NCBI GenBank assembly: GCA_024291935.2
Contig: CM044320.1
Location: forward strand, 29,356,001-29,420,000
Direction: 5' to 3'
Length of the DNA stretch: 64,000 bases
Source: Okapia johnstoni
Taxonomy: Eukaryota > Chordata > Mammalia > Artiodactyla > Giraffidae
Program-made: the position numbers and the translations under genes
Notes under the pieces: model-generated
Told to the model about the DNA's origin: nothing
Databases searched by the model: none
The model's input: only the letters and a program-made list of their open reading frames with translations
Shown: positions 33,405 to 43,079 of the stretch, piece by piece
Position numbering within the stretch: position 1 is the stretch's first letter
Layout: every line of letters starts with the position of its first letter

Positions 33405-33723
33405 CAGTTTCAGTTCAGTCGATTAGACGTGTCTGACTCTTTGTGACCCCATGGACTGCAGCATGCCAGACTTCCCTGTCCATTACCAACTACTGGAGCT
33501 TGCTCAAACTCATGTCCATCGAGTCGGTGATGCCATCCAACCATCTCGTCCTCTGTTGTCCCCTTCTTTTCCCACCTTTAATCTTTCCCAGCATCAGGGT
33601 CTTCTCCAGTGAGTCAGTTCTTCACATCAGGTGGCCAAAGTATTGGAGTGTCAGCTTCATCATCAGTCCTTCCAATGAATACTCAGGACTGATTTCCTTT
33701 AGGATTGACTGGTTGGATCTCCT
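33405..33723 (-). mobile_element. BovB 3' end inserted in a CHR SINE
   Basis: This is an antisense, strongly 5'-truncated BovB. Its tail end is 'cagtttcagttcagtcgatt', and the truncated end stops at 'gactggttggatctcct'. The direct repeat 'tcc(c/t)(a/g)cat' at 33397-33404 and 33724-33731 marks the insertion point inside the CHR SINE. Confidence 0.88.
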
Positions 33724-33864
33724 TCCTGCATGCCACAGGCCAATTAAGCCTCGGCGCCCCAACTACTAAGCCCTTGCACCACAACTAGAGAGTTTGCACT
33801 GCAATGAAAGATCCCTCATGCCGCCAATAAGACCTGACACAACGAAAAAAAACAAAACAAAACT
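33724..33864 (+). mobile_element. CHR-type SINE, 3' part (split by BovB)
   Basis: After the BovB the CHR body resumes with 'ctgcatgccacaggccaatt', 'cgccccaactactaagccct', 'gcaccacaactagagagttt' and an A-rich tail 'aacgaaaaaaaacaaaacaa'. Confidence 0.85.
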
Positions 33865-34007
33865 AGGGAAAGCTGTGGAGATTTCCAGAAACAGCTCAGG
33901 CATGTGCAGTCCCTCAGGTTCCTTTGCACCCAGCACTCACTGTGCCTGGGAAGGTACACCTCCCTGGCTCCAGGTGGAGATCTAGTGTGGTAATGAGGCA
34001 TGGGGTA

Positions 34008-34140
34008 GAGAAGGGGACGGCTACCGACTCCAGTATTCTTGCCTGGAGAATCTCCTTGACAGAGGAGCCTGACATGGCTAAGGTCCATGAAGTTGGAAAG
34101 AGTGGGATATGACTGAAGTGACTTAGCATGCATGCACAAG
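34008..34140 (+). mobile_element. Bov-tA SINE, 5'-truncated
   Basis: Only the 3' body is present, from 'gagaaggggacggctaccga' to 'gcatgcatgcacaaggc'. The tRNA head is absent. Confidence 0.8.
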
Positions 34141-34980
34141 GCAGGAGCAACCTTCGGATTCTTCCAGGCTTCCTCTGCATAGTCGGCTGCTCTTGAAGTT
34201 AGGCTAGGACCTATTCAGTAAGGTTGATCATCATGTTTCCTTTGAGAGGTAGCTGAAAAAGATCTTTGATAAACATCAGGTGTTTTGGAACAAGAATAGA
34301 AATAGGTTAAAGTAGAGATCTTTCAGCTCCCTGGGATGTGTATGGGTGACACTTCCAGCGCTGGAAACTGCTGTGTACTGCAAAGAGTTCTGAATTAAGA
34401 GACAGGGTTTGAACCTCCTGCCACTTTGAGCTTTGTGACCTTAGAAGAACCCAAATATGGCTTTGACTTTAGAGAAGGATTACAAAAGATGGTGTATATG
34501 AGATGGGCCAGCATTGAACAGACCATTCCCCAGGGGTCTGTGAGTGGCACCCATGGCAAGAAGGAGATCATTTAAACCTCTTAAAGCTGTGGGACACATA
34601 CTGGAAGAAATGGATGACTAATAGCTTTCTCTTCATGTCATTTACTTTTGTAAGAGTCCGGTCTCTTTTCAACACAGAATTTGAAACAGCTTTTCTTTGT
34701 TCACTTCAAACTGTATTCTGATACAATGGCTAAGTATTTTACCTGGACCTGTAATTTTGGAAGGGAAATGAGTTATCTTTATTTTACTATTTTGATTTTC
34801 AATGTAAGATTTATTTTTTTCAGTTTTTTAAAAGAAAATACATGATCATTCAACAAATTCAGAAAGAAGGGGAAGGAAAAAAATATATACACATAATCCC
34901 ACTGGAGATGATCACTGTTAATATTTTGGGGTATATTCTTCTTGTTTTTCTAAATATATTTTTTGCTGTCACTTTATATA
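34141..34980. other. Mostly unassigned DNA with a MIR scrap
   Basis: A short sense MIR-like piece lies near 34385-34450 ('gggtttgaacctcctgccac', 'tttgtgaccttag'). A diverged old-repeat-like block lies near 34840-34935 ('cataatcccactggagatga'). Neither is certain. Confidence 0.4.
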
Positions 34981-34982
34981 GT

Positions 34983-35013
<31 letters not shown>

Positions 35014-35021
35014 ATATATGT
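34983..35021. repeat. (TA)n-rich microsatellite
   Basis: A run of TA units is interrupted by two ACATA segments. Confidence 0.88.
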
Positions 35022-35032
35022 TATGCTTATAT

Positions 35033-35140
35033 AATAGTCATCTATTGCTGCATAAGAAGTTGCACCAAAATGTCAATAGTCATTTATCATCTGTGGGTCA
35101 AGAATGTATCTCTAGTAAGTCTAATGGCATATAATATACC
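35033..35140 (+). mobile_element. MLT1-like LTR 5' end fragment
   Basis: The sequence 'agtcatctattgctgcataa' followed by 'gttgcaccaaaatgtcaata' resembles the start of MLT1-type LTRs. It is short and diverged. Confidence 0.4.
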
Positions 35141-35309
35141 CATGTATAAGGAACCAGGACCCAATTTATAATATTTTTTTAGCAAAATACAAGACCTGTG
35201 TCAAATGCTTCTACTAGTACTACTACCATCACCATTTGTACTTCCTTTACTATTACTATTATTGTTATTAATTCTAGTACTGCTGTTGCTACCTATATTT
35301 CTTGAGTGT

Positions 35310-35383
35310 TTACTATGACTATTGAAAATTTTCTCATATATTAATCTATTTGTCTACACAGCCACCGTCTGAGGTGGGAACTA
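35310..35383 (-). mobile_element. MIR SINE, left part (split by LTR)
   Basis: The text 'tcttgagtgtttactatgac' and 'tctgaggtgggaactat' reads as antisense MIR. The rest, 'gcgaaacagaggcacagtta', reappears beyond the LTR at about 35921. Confidence 0.55.
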
Positions 35384-35920
35384 TTGCTCTCATAGTCCAA
35401 GCTCATACTGCTCTCTGCAGGATAGGCCAATAAATCCAGAGCTAATTTGTTGGAGCAAAGGAATAGCAACTTTATTCAGAAAGCCATCAGACCAAGAAGC
35501 TGAGGGACTAGTGTCCCAAAAAACCATTATCACCCAATTTAGAATTCAGGCTTCTTTCATACTAAAAGGGAAGAAGGTGTGGCTGGTTGTTGCAAATTTC
35601 TTGATTCTGGAATCCTTTGTTCTTGCAGCTGCGCTCAGAGATCTGGTAACAATGTTCCCATAAAACTCCAACAAGACACATGCTATTCTCTCTTCTCCAA
35701 CTCTTTATCTCTGGATAAATGTTATGGCTGGAAAAATACTATACATTTAGAAGTTAGAGCCTTGGTAATGGGCTATCCTGTATATTTCAGGCTATAGGCA
35801 GCAATCTTTTACAAAAGGTACAGAGCCAGCATGACTAAGCACAGTTAGCAGAGCACAAAGGTTAGTGATAAAGGAAGAGATTCAGTATGGAGTCAGATTT
35901 GTTCTCCTGTCATTCTATCA
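35384..35920 (-). mobile_element. Ruminant ERV LTR, copy 2, inside a MIR
   Basis: This is the reverse complement of the LTR family seen at 27668, 41701 and 45615. It includes the 'aggctataggcagcaatctt' block and a minus-strand polyA signal at 35471-35476. It starts with TG and ends with CA within the uncertainty of the edges. MIR sequence on both sides shows that it landed in an older SINE. No internal viral genes remain. Confidence 0.75.
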
Positions 35921-35980
35921 TTAGCGAAACAGAGGCACAGTTATTAAGCAGCAAGACTGAGATTCCCATGTTAGCAGTTT
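35921..35980 (-). mobile_element. MIR SINE, right part (split by LTR)
   Basis: The sequence 'ttagcgaaacagaggcacag' then 'ttattaagcagcaagactga' continues the antisense MIR begun at 35310-35383. Confidence 0.5.
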
Positions 35981-36009
35981 GGCTTCAGAGTCTGCTTTGA
36001 GTGGGAAAG

Positions 36010-36140
36010 GTCCAAAGCCTTGAGTCTGGAGATCAAGGTTCCAGTCTGAAACCCTGGCCTTAATAGCTGTATAATCCCACAAATTCTCTGTGCCTCAGCA
36101 ATTTCAGTTGGAAAAATGAGAATAAGCAGTGTTAAATTGA
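36010..36140 (+). mobile_element. MIR SINE fragment
   Basis: The sense MIR blocks are 'gagatcaaggttccagtctg', 'ctctgtgcctcagcaatttc' and 'ttggaaaaatgagaataag'. Confidence 0.55.
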
Positions 36141-36729
36141 AAATCTTTGGTCCTCACATCATGGCAAAAAGAAAAAAAATTAGGTGACTCCAATTATTAC
36201 TTGCATCTCTTGAATAACATTAAGAGGAATCTTAAGTCTTAACCCAGAGCAGTGTTTTAAAACCTTGTTGCTATTTTCTCACCCACATCTGTTCCATCCT
36301 GCCTGTGTCTCAGAGCATCTCTCTCATTCTCAAACCTGTTCTCCAGGTTGCCCTATATCTCTGAGGTTTTGTTCCAGTCTCCTTCACCCATACCTCTGCC
36401 CTCAGACAGTTTCTATACATTCCCCCAATTCTTTTTTTTCACAAAAAAAAGCATGAACAAAACAGCTAGACCTCTTCCTTTGGATGGAGACGAGGAGAAG
36501 CTAGGTGCACAATCAGAAGACATCTGAGCAGATGGGAGTGGGAGGTGAGCAGTGGATACGGGATGGAGGAGGATGTGACCTTTCAGTCCAGAGGAGGATT
36601 AGGAAGGAACTGATGAAAGACTAGCAGTTAAGTCTTAAAATTAAGCATCAGGCTTTCTTATGCATCCTTGATAAACAAGATTTCTTCTTTGGCCTGTGAC
36701 ATAGTAGATAGAGTGACAAGGGTGTGGTA
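36141..36729. other. Unassigned DNA
   Basis: No repeat or exon is supported. Confidence 0.4.
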
Positions 36730-36860
36730 GCAGGCTGGACTGTCACCTACTTGAGGGTATGGATCCACTCTTCCTTATTGTATCTACAGAGCCAAGGACA
36801 GTGTGGGCAGGTAGCAGACACTCTACACATATTTCAAGGAATAAATGAAGGAAGGCACAT
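36730..36860 (+). mobile_element. L2 LINE 3' end
   Basis: The sense terminus shows 'gtcacctacttgagggtatg', 'tctacagagccaaggacagt' and the terminal 'aaggaataaatgaaggaagg'. Confidence 0.55.
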
Positions 36861-38319
36861 ACTCAGAGAAGGGCTTGCAGAATTTGAATTTTTATCCTAA
36901 CAACTGACCTTTCCATTCCATGAAGGGAGCTATTTCGCAGTGTTCTCTAGCATATGGATTATCTCTGTCTATGGCATCCATTCTTCCTCCATCTGTTGAG
37001 GAATTTCATCCCTTTCAAAGCTGTATGAGGAGGCCTCAGTATATTCTCTACACATGGTACAAATGGCATTTTATTTAAAAAGGATGCAACAATATTACCT
37101 AGATTTGGCAAACATCATCCAAAACTTAATTTGAAGATCGTTTCCTATTTTTTTCCCCTTTGATAAAATGAATTTAATAGACGAAATTAATTCAGTTCCC
37201 TGACACACACAAAACCTAACCATATTCAGTATCTGGCTTGTTTGCTTTTATTCTTAAAGAATCTGAAGGGAGTTGACATTTTGTTTCATTCATTCACAGT
37301 CTCTTTTTTCATATCTAATGAACACACTCCACAACAATGGTCCTCAGATCTCCACCATCTGCAGGAGACGGCACACAGGTCATAGGCTAAGAACAACACC
37401 ACATCAGTATTGAATAAAAAAGTGAAACTTCAAAGGCAGAACTGGCTATGAGGTCTATGCTTTCAAGACCTTGTAGCTAGTTCCTCCTGTTTATTATTTT
37501 TTTTGTTTGATTGGATGATAATGTAGTATGTCATTCTGTGGTCTGTGACCTGTGGTCAATTCCCCATGGAGGAGCTAGATTGGGGAATATTTTTGTGAGC
37601 ACATTTGTCCTAGTAAGGAAATAATAATAATAAAAAACCAAGAAGAGTGGGCACAAAAGATATTTGAGGAGAGGGGACAAACTCCTTTATTACTGAGAAA
37701 GATGATCTTGGGGGCTCAGCCAAGAGTCTTTTAATCTGAGTGGTGTAATGATAATGATTCTCTCTGTAAATAATGTAGGCAAGAGGGAGATTGCTATTGG
37801 TTTGTTTCTCTCTCCCTAGTCAATTGCAGTCTGCATTGTGGCAGGCAGGTCAGACTCACCCCAGGCTGCCATGATTAGACTATGTTTCTACCTCTGAGTA
37901 ACCCAGGCATCAGCTTTTTTAAGTGTTGAGCTAGTGAATTAAGTCTTAATGGAAAATTTTTCTCCTAATACAGGACCTCTCTGGGCTATAAATAATTAAT
38001 GTCAATTTATGGCTCAATGGATGTCTCAGAGGAATCAATATAGTAAATTAACCCCCACTCCCACACTTAACAACAAAGTCTTTTTTTAGGTATAATTAAG
38101 CCACATGAAGGTCTGTACTCTGTTCAAAAAGACTTAGATATAATTAGTATCAGTTTTATTTTTATTATATTTTACATTTTATTAAATATTCTTAAAAGCT
38201 AGAAGCTGCACAGAAGTCCACGTTCTAATGGACATAGAAGTTGAATGATTTGGAAGACATAGTTCTTACTGATATGATGGAGACACAGGAAAGACAGAGA
38301 GAATAAAATCAAAAGATGC
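36861..38319. other. Unassigned AT-rich DNA
   Basis: About 1.5 kb holds no recognised repeat or coding exon. Confidence 0.4.
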
Positions 38320-38572
38320 CAGGACTGGGAAACAAGTATTGTATATTAATGTATATATGTAGAATATAGATTGGTATAGGCGAATTTTTTGAAAAGCAGA
38401 AATAAAGACTCAAACATAGAGAACAAATGTATAGGCTCGGGATGAAGAGGGGTGAGATGATGAATTGGGAGATTGGGACTGATATATATACAGTACTATG
38501 TATAAAATAGGTAACTAATGAGAACCGACTGCATTGCCCAGGAAACTCTACTCAGTGCTCTGTGGTGACCTA
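38320..38572 (+). mobile_element. L1 3' UTR, left part (split by Bov-tA)
   Basis: This is a sense L1 3' UTR with 'ggtaactaatgagaaccgac' and 'ggaaactctactcagtgctc'. It is interrupted at 'gtggtgaccta' by a SINE and resumes at 38785. Confidence 0.78.
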
Positions 38573-38784
38573 GTGAAAAAAGTGAAAAGTGTTGGTCGCT
38601 CAGTCATGTCAGACTCTCTGAGACCCTGTGGACTTGAGGTTGCTAGGTTCCTCTGTCCCTGGGATTCTCCAGGCAAGAACACTGGAGTGGGTTGCCATTC
38701 CCTTCTCCAAATAATCTTCCCAACCAAGGGATGGAAACACATTGTGGACAGATTCTTTACTATCTGAATATCTGAGTCACCAGG
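38573..38784 (-). mobile_element. Bov-tA SINE inside an L1
   Basis: This is an antisense Bov-tA. The exact 11-bp target-site duplication 'gtggtgaccta' lies at 38562-38572 and 38785-38795. The head region near 38735-38775 is altered, with an extra 'ctatctgaatatctgagtca' stretch. Confidence 0.9.
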
Positions 38785-38922
38785 GTGGTGACCTAAATGG
38801 GAAGGAAATTTAAGGAAGAGGGGATATATGTATGTGTGTGTTTGTGTGTATGATTTACTTTGCTGTACAGCAGCGTTAACAAAATATTATAAACCAACTA
38901 TACTCCAGAGAAAAAAAAGATG
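38785..38922 (+). mobile_element. L1 3' UTR, right part with tail
   Basis: The L1 continues with 'aaatgggaaggaaatttaag', a GT-rich run, 'actttgctgtacagcagcgt' and an A-rich tail around 38908-38920. Confidence 0.78.
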
Positions 38923-39516
38923 GCAGGGTAAATGTGTTCTGAAACGATTCTTCTCTTGTCCTCCCTTCACCCATTTTGTAAGAAGGAGATGGAGAAGGTT
39001 ATTCTTAAAGGTATGTGTACACATCAAAACACGGTAACGATGATGACAAAGCTGCGGTACCAACCTTTATTTTTAGGAGAGTCTTTATATCTCAAACTTA
39101 AAGTGATGCCTGGACAGGGCTCTTGCTTGTTTTTAGAGCATGTTAGACAGGGATGGGGATGACATTGACAGCTTCTGTTCCGACATCCCTAAATTTCCCA
39201 TTTGCCCTGGTCTCTTTGCATCAGCCCCAGTGTTGCCAGCTCTGGCCAGCCTCTCCTTTTCAAGCAATCTCATCCATCATGGGAGCTGTCAATTGGGTGC
39301 TTCTGAGGCCTAGGGCTTACTCAAGATGTTCTGAGGACAGTGCCCATCTGTCACATATTATTACCAGTTTTCTTAAACCCTGTAGTGAGGGAGGAGAAAT
39401 TCTGGCCTAGGGGAAGGTACAAAAAAAAAAATCAGTAAAGAGTTTAGGATTTCTAGCAAGTCTGGCTTTCTTTCTTGAAGTTTGTACAAACTCCTCATTG
39501 ACATCCCTTCATTCTA
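38923..39516. other. Unassigned DNA
   Basis: Overlapping frames on the plus strand (38932-39410) are short and have no splice support. Confidence 0.4.
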
Positions 39517-39530
39517 AAAATATATTGTAT

Positions 39531-39899
39531 GGGACTTCCCTGGTGGTCCAGTGGCTAAGATTCTGTGCTCCCAATGCAGGGGGCCTGGGTTTGATCCCCC
39601 ATCAGAGAACAAGATCACACATGCCAAAACTAAGTTTCATGTTGCAACTAAAGATTCTGCATGCTGCAGCAAAGACCGGACACAGCCAAATAGATAAATA
39701 AACATCCGACTCTCTGTGACACCATGGACTGTCCACGGAATTCTCCAGGCAATGATACTGGAGTGGGTTGCCATTCCCTTCTCTAGGGTATCTTCTCAAC
39801 CCAAGGATCGAACCCACGTCTCTTGCATTGCAGGCACATTCTTTACCATCTGAGCCACCAGGGAAGCCCTAGGGAAATAAATAAAAATAAATAAATATA
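39531..39899 (+). mobile_element. CHR-type SINE with a Bov-tA in its tail
   Basis: A sense CHR SINE runs from 'gggacttccctggtggtcca' to about 39702, and its A/T-rich tail resumes after 39871. A possible target-site duplication related to 'aaaaatat(a/t)ttgt' lies just before 39531 and near 39900. Confidence 0.8.
39703..39870 (-). mobile_element. Bov-tA SINE, 3'-shortened, in a CHR tail
   Basis: This antisense Bov-tA begins abruptly at 'catccgactctctgtgacac' and ends with the tRNA head 'gagccaccagggaagccc'. A-rich CHR tail sequence flanks both sides. Confidence 0.85.
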
Positions 39900-39904
39900 A
39901 AAAA

Positions 39905-40200
39905 TATTTTGTGCCCTGTATTGAGCTAGAGGTGATTAATACAGGATTGCTGCCTCTAAAAAACTTTCTACCTTAGTGTGGAGAGACAGACGAGAACAAT
40001 GAATATGTTCCATCATCATAGGGCCTTCAGAGAGTCAGGGGCTGGGGGATAGTGGGCACCAAGTAAAGTGTTGGGGAGGCCTTTTGGAGGAGATGCTTGA
40101 TTGTGATCCCAAAGGGGAGCATTGCAGCCGAGCAGAAGCAGGAGGGCGAGCACAGGGGTGTGAAAGTAGAGATCCGTTCCTAGGGCTAGGCAGAGCTGAA
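39905..40200 (-). mobile_element. L2 LINE 3' region
   Basis: The antisense L2 blocks are 'gccctgtattgagctagagg', 'ctgcctctaaaaaactttct' and 'gtgttggggaggccttttgg'. It is old and diverged. Confidence 0.5.
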
Positions 40201-40394
40201 TTGCTTCCTTCCTCCTTAAGCCTGAAGTCAGGATTTAAAGCTGGAAAAACTCCCAGGTGAGCAGCAGATTTCTTTGCAAGCCTCAAAGGAATCCATAGCC
40301 ACCCAAACGTTCAAACCTCTCTGAGAGGTGGTGACTCCTATGGGTAAAGAGATCCCTATCAGGAAAGGAACTTTTGATGGTTCCTACCCTAGCT

Positions 40395-41000
40395 ACTTTT
40401 TGGGCTCCAGGATCACTGCTGATGGTGATTGCAGCCATGAAATTAAAAGACGCTTACTCCTTGGAAGGAAGGTTATGGCCAACCTAGATAGCATATTTAA
40501 AAGTAGAGACATTACTTTGCCAACAAAAGTCCGTCTAGTCAAGGCTATGGTTTTTCCAGTAGTCATGTATGGATGTGAGAGTTGGACGGTGAAGAAAGCT
40601 GAGCGCCGAAGAATTGATGCTTTTGAACTGTGGTTTTGGAGAAGACTCTTGAGAGTCCCTTGGACTGCAAGGAGATCCAATCAATCCATCCTAAAAGAGA
40701 TCAATCCTGGGTGTTCATTGGAAGGTCTGATGTTGATGCTGAAACTCCAATACTTTGGCCACCTCATGCGAAGGGTTGACTCATTGGAAAAGACCCTGAT
40801 GCTGGGTAGGATTGGGGGCGGGAGGAGAAGGGGACGACAGAGGATGAGATGGTTGGATGGCATCACCAACTCGATGGACATGGGTTTGGGTAGACTCCAG
40901 GAGTTGGTGATGGACAGAGAGGCCTGGCGTGCTGCAATTCATGGGGTCACAAAGAGCCGGACACGACTGAGCGACTGAACTGAACTGAACTGAACTGAAC
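40395..41000 (+). mobile_element. BovB 3' end with intact C-terminal frame
   Basis: This 5'-truncated sense BovB of about 605 bp ends in five TGAAC-type repeats. The duplication 'ccctagct(a/t)ct' at 40387-40397 and 41000-41010 flanks it. Its low divergence, long open frame and clear tail make it one of the youngest BovB copies here. Confidence 0.92.
40398..40978 (+). pseudogene. BovB ORF2 C-terminal fragment, frame intact
   Basis: About 193 codons of the BovB ORF2 C-terminus are open to the natural stop. Recognisable pieces in order are '[20 protein letters not shown]', '[15 protein letters not shown]', '[19 protein letters not shown]', '[16 protein letters not shown]', '[20 protein letters not shown]' and 'SD'. 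This is the region after the reverse transcriptase core, so no catalytic residues are included. The ATG at 40328 lies in non-BovB flanking DNA, which happens to be in frame for about 23 codons. It is a retrotransposon fragment, not a host gene, although it is the second longest coding-like frame of the window. Confidence 0.88.
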
Positions 41001-41010
41001 CCTAGCTTCT

Positions 41011-41159
41011 CTGGATCAGGAAGATCCCCTGGAGAAGGGAATGGCTACCCCCTCCAGTAGTCTTGCCTGGAGAATCCCATGGACAGAGAAGCCTGGTGGG
41101 CTACAGTCCATGGGGTTGCAAAGAACTGGATAGGACGGAGCACCTAACACTTTCACTTT
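41011..41159 (+). mobile_element. Bov-tA SINE, 5'-truncated, abutting BovB
   Basis: The body starts at 'ctggatcaggaagatcccct' directly after the BovB target-site duplication and ends 'taacactttcactttcac'. The head is missing. Confidence 0.85.
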
Positions 41160-41171
41160 CACCCTGGCTTC

Positions 41172-41386
41172 TGAGGTGTCTATAGTGGTAAAAAACCTAC
41201 CTGCCAATGCAGGAGACGTAAGAGACTCAGGTTTGATTCCTTGGTCAGGAAGATCCCCTAGCAGAAGGCATGGCAACCCACTCCAGTATTCTTGCTTGGA
41301 GAACCCCATGGACAAAGGAGCCTGGCAATCTACAGTCCATAAGGTTGCAAAGAATTGGACATGACTGAAGCGACTTAGCATACATG
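41172..41386 (+). mobile_element. Bov-tA SINE
   Basis: The sense copy is bracketed by 'caccctggcttc' at 41160-41171 and 41387-41398, an exact 12-bp target-site duplication. The first bases of its tRNA head appear replaced by 'tgaggtgtctatagtggtaa'. Confidence 0.88.
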
Positions 41387-41399
41387 CACCCTGGCTTCA

Positions 41400-41693
41400 G
41401 TTGAGGCGTGTTCTTGTGGCTTTTTTTCTCTATCTGCTGTGCTTGAGCATCCTTCCCAGAAACTGCATCTTGCTGCCCATTGACCTGAGATGATCTTACT
41501 TGCATGTCTATTTTCTGGAACATTCATAACAGTCCAAATTGAAACTTCACTACAAACAACATCTTCTAAAATTGTAACATGGTTTCATGAAGTCCAACCC
41601 CTAGTAGACACAGTTATACCGTTAAGATCTTCTGTGGAAATTGACACTTGTCAGGTTTTTCTGGTACCCAGATGGCTGTTCTGGACAGCCTAC
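41400..41693. other. Unassigned DNA
   Basis: Nothing was recognised between the SINE and the LTR. Confidence 0.4.
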
Positions 41694-42008
41694 ATCTGTG
41701 TGATGGTGTAACAGAGAAGAACATGCTTGACTCCATATATTTCTTCAGCTCTAAACTTTGTGCTCTGTTACCTGTACTCAGTCATGCTAGTTCTGTACCT
41801 TTTGTAAAAGAATGTTGCCTCTAGCCTGAAATACACATGCTAGCCCATTCTTGAGGCTCTGCCTCCAGGCTTGAACTTAAAGGTATAATAAAAAGTGGCA
41901 GAACAGAATACAACAATTATCTCATTGGAGTTTTATAGGAACACTCTGAGCAGACCTATAGGACAGATACAAGAACAAAAGATTCAGGCACCAAAAAAGT
42001 TTGCAGCA

Positions 42009-42042
42009 ACCAATCACAACCCCTCCCCTTTTACTATAAAAG
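42009..42042 (+). promoter_or_regulatory. LTR core promoter: CCAAT, C-rich box, TATA
   Basis: 'accaatca' at 42009-42016, 'cccctcccc' at 42020-42028 and 'tataaaag' at 42035-42042 lie at typical spacing upstream of an expected start around 42065. Function is inferred from layout alone. Confidence 0.5.
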
Positions 42043-42118
42043 AAGCCTAAATTCTAACTTGAGTAAGGTGGTTGTTTGGGCCACTAGTCCACCATCTTCT
42101 CAGTCTGCTGGCTTTTTA

Positions 42119-42124
42119 AATAAA
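42119..42124 (+). terminator. LTR polyA signal AATAAA
   Basis: The hexamer lies about 80 bases after the TATA box and is followed by a GT-rich stretch ('gttggtattctttgtcccaa'), as in retroviral R regions. The minus-strand copy has the same signal at 35471-35476. Confidence 0.55.
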
Positions 42125-42379
42125 GTTGGTATTCTTTGTCCCAATGTTTTGTCTCTCCATTTATGGGCCTGTCATGCAGTGAGCAGTATGAGCCTGGACT
42201 CAGTAACAATCGTGAGGAGCCTCCTCTTTCTTAGGAGAACCCCTACTTTTTCCTGGGAATTTACTAAGAGGGTCTCACATGGCTCACATGTTCTCACTTG
42301 ACACACAACAGCCTGCCAGCTTCAGTGCCACACACATCTAATCCCTTCCTCCTCTATCCCCCTTTTGCTGGGAGAAGGG

Positions 42380-42567
42380 ATTCTAGAAGCAGACTGCACC
42401 TAATTCTGGCTCCAACACACACCAGCTGTGTGGCCTTGCAAGTTTCTTAACTTCCTTGTGCTTTCATTTCTTTGTCTGTGAAATCCAGGAAAATGCATTT
42501 ATCTCGAAGGTACAATGAACTAATATTTTTAAGGCATCTAGAATGATACTTAATACATAGAAGGGAT
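42380..42567 (+). mobile_element. MIR SINE
   Basis: The sense MIR is fairly complete: 'ctaattctggctccaacaca', 'ccagctgtgtggccttgcaa', 'ttaacttccttgtgctttca' and a 3' part near 42500-42567. A BovB inserted at its 3' edge. Confidence 0.65.
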
Positions 42568-42578
42568 TCATAAATGTT

Positions 42579-43035
42579 CAATTCAGTCGCTCAGTCATGT
42601 CAGACTCTTTGCGACCCCATGGACTGCAGCATGCCAGGCTTTCCTGTACATCACCAAGTACTGGAGCTTGCTCAAACTCATGTCCATCAAGTTGGTGATG
42701 CCATCCAACCATCTCATCCTCTGTCATCCCCTTCTCCTCCTGCCTTCAATTTTTCCCAGCATCAGGGTCTTTTCCAAAGAGTCAATTCTTCGCATCAGGT
42801 GGCCAAAGTAATGGAGTTTCAACCTCAGCATCAGTCCTTCAAATAAATATTCAGGACTGATTTCCTTTAGGATGGACTGGTTGGATCTCCTTGCAGTCCA
42901 AGGGACTCAAGAGTCTTGTCCATCACCACAGTTCAAAAGCATCAATTCTTTGGTGCTCAGCTTTCTTTATAGTCCAACTCTCACATCCATACATGACCAC
43001 TGGAAAAACCACAGCTTTGCCTAGATGGACCTTAG
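42579..43035 (-). mobile_element. BovB 3' end
   Basis: The antisense copy runs from 'caattcagtcgctcagtcat' to 'gcctagatggacct'. The 11-bp duplication 'tcataaat(g/a)tt' at 42568-42578 and 43036-43046 is its target site. It is 5' truncated at almost the same point as the BovB at 9702-10444. Confidence 0.9.
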
Positions 43036-43052
43036 TCATAAATATTAGCTAT

Positions 43053-43078
43053 TGTTTTTTTTGTTTGTTTGTTTGTTT
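43053..43078. repeat. (TTTG)n microsatellite
   Basis: Four to five GTTT units follow a short T-run. Confidence 0.85.
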
Positions 43079-43079
43079 T

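Larger units (their letters stand above)
41701..42208 (+). mobile_element. Ruminant ERV LTR, copy 3, with promoter signals
   Basis: This is a solo LTR, TG at the start and 'cagtaaca' at the end. A near-duplicate 'atc(t)gtg' flanks it (41694-41700 and 42209-42214), as expected for a short retroviral target-site duplication. It contains a CCAAT box, TATA box and polyA signal in proviral order. Blocks shared with the other copies include 'gtaccttttgtaaaagaatg' and 'gtttgcagcaaccaatcaca'. No internal viral genes are present, so it is most simply a product of LTR-LTR recombination. Confidence 0.78.

Noticed and set aside
40328..40978. 216-codon frame with ATG as a possible gene
   Set aside because: The codons after 40397 are BovB C-terminus. 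The ATG lies in unrelated flanking DNA joined by chance in frame.
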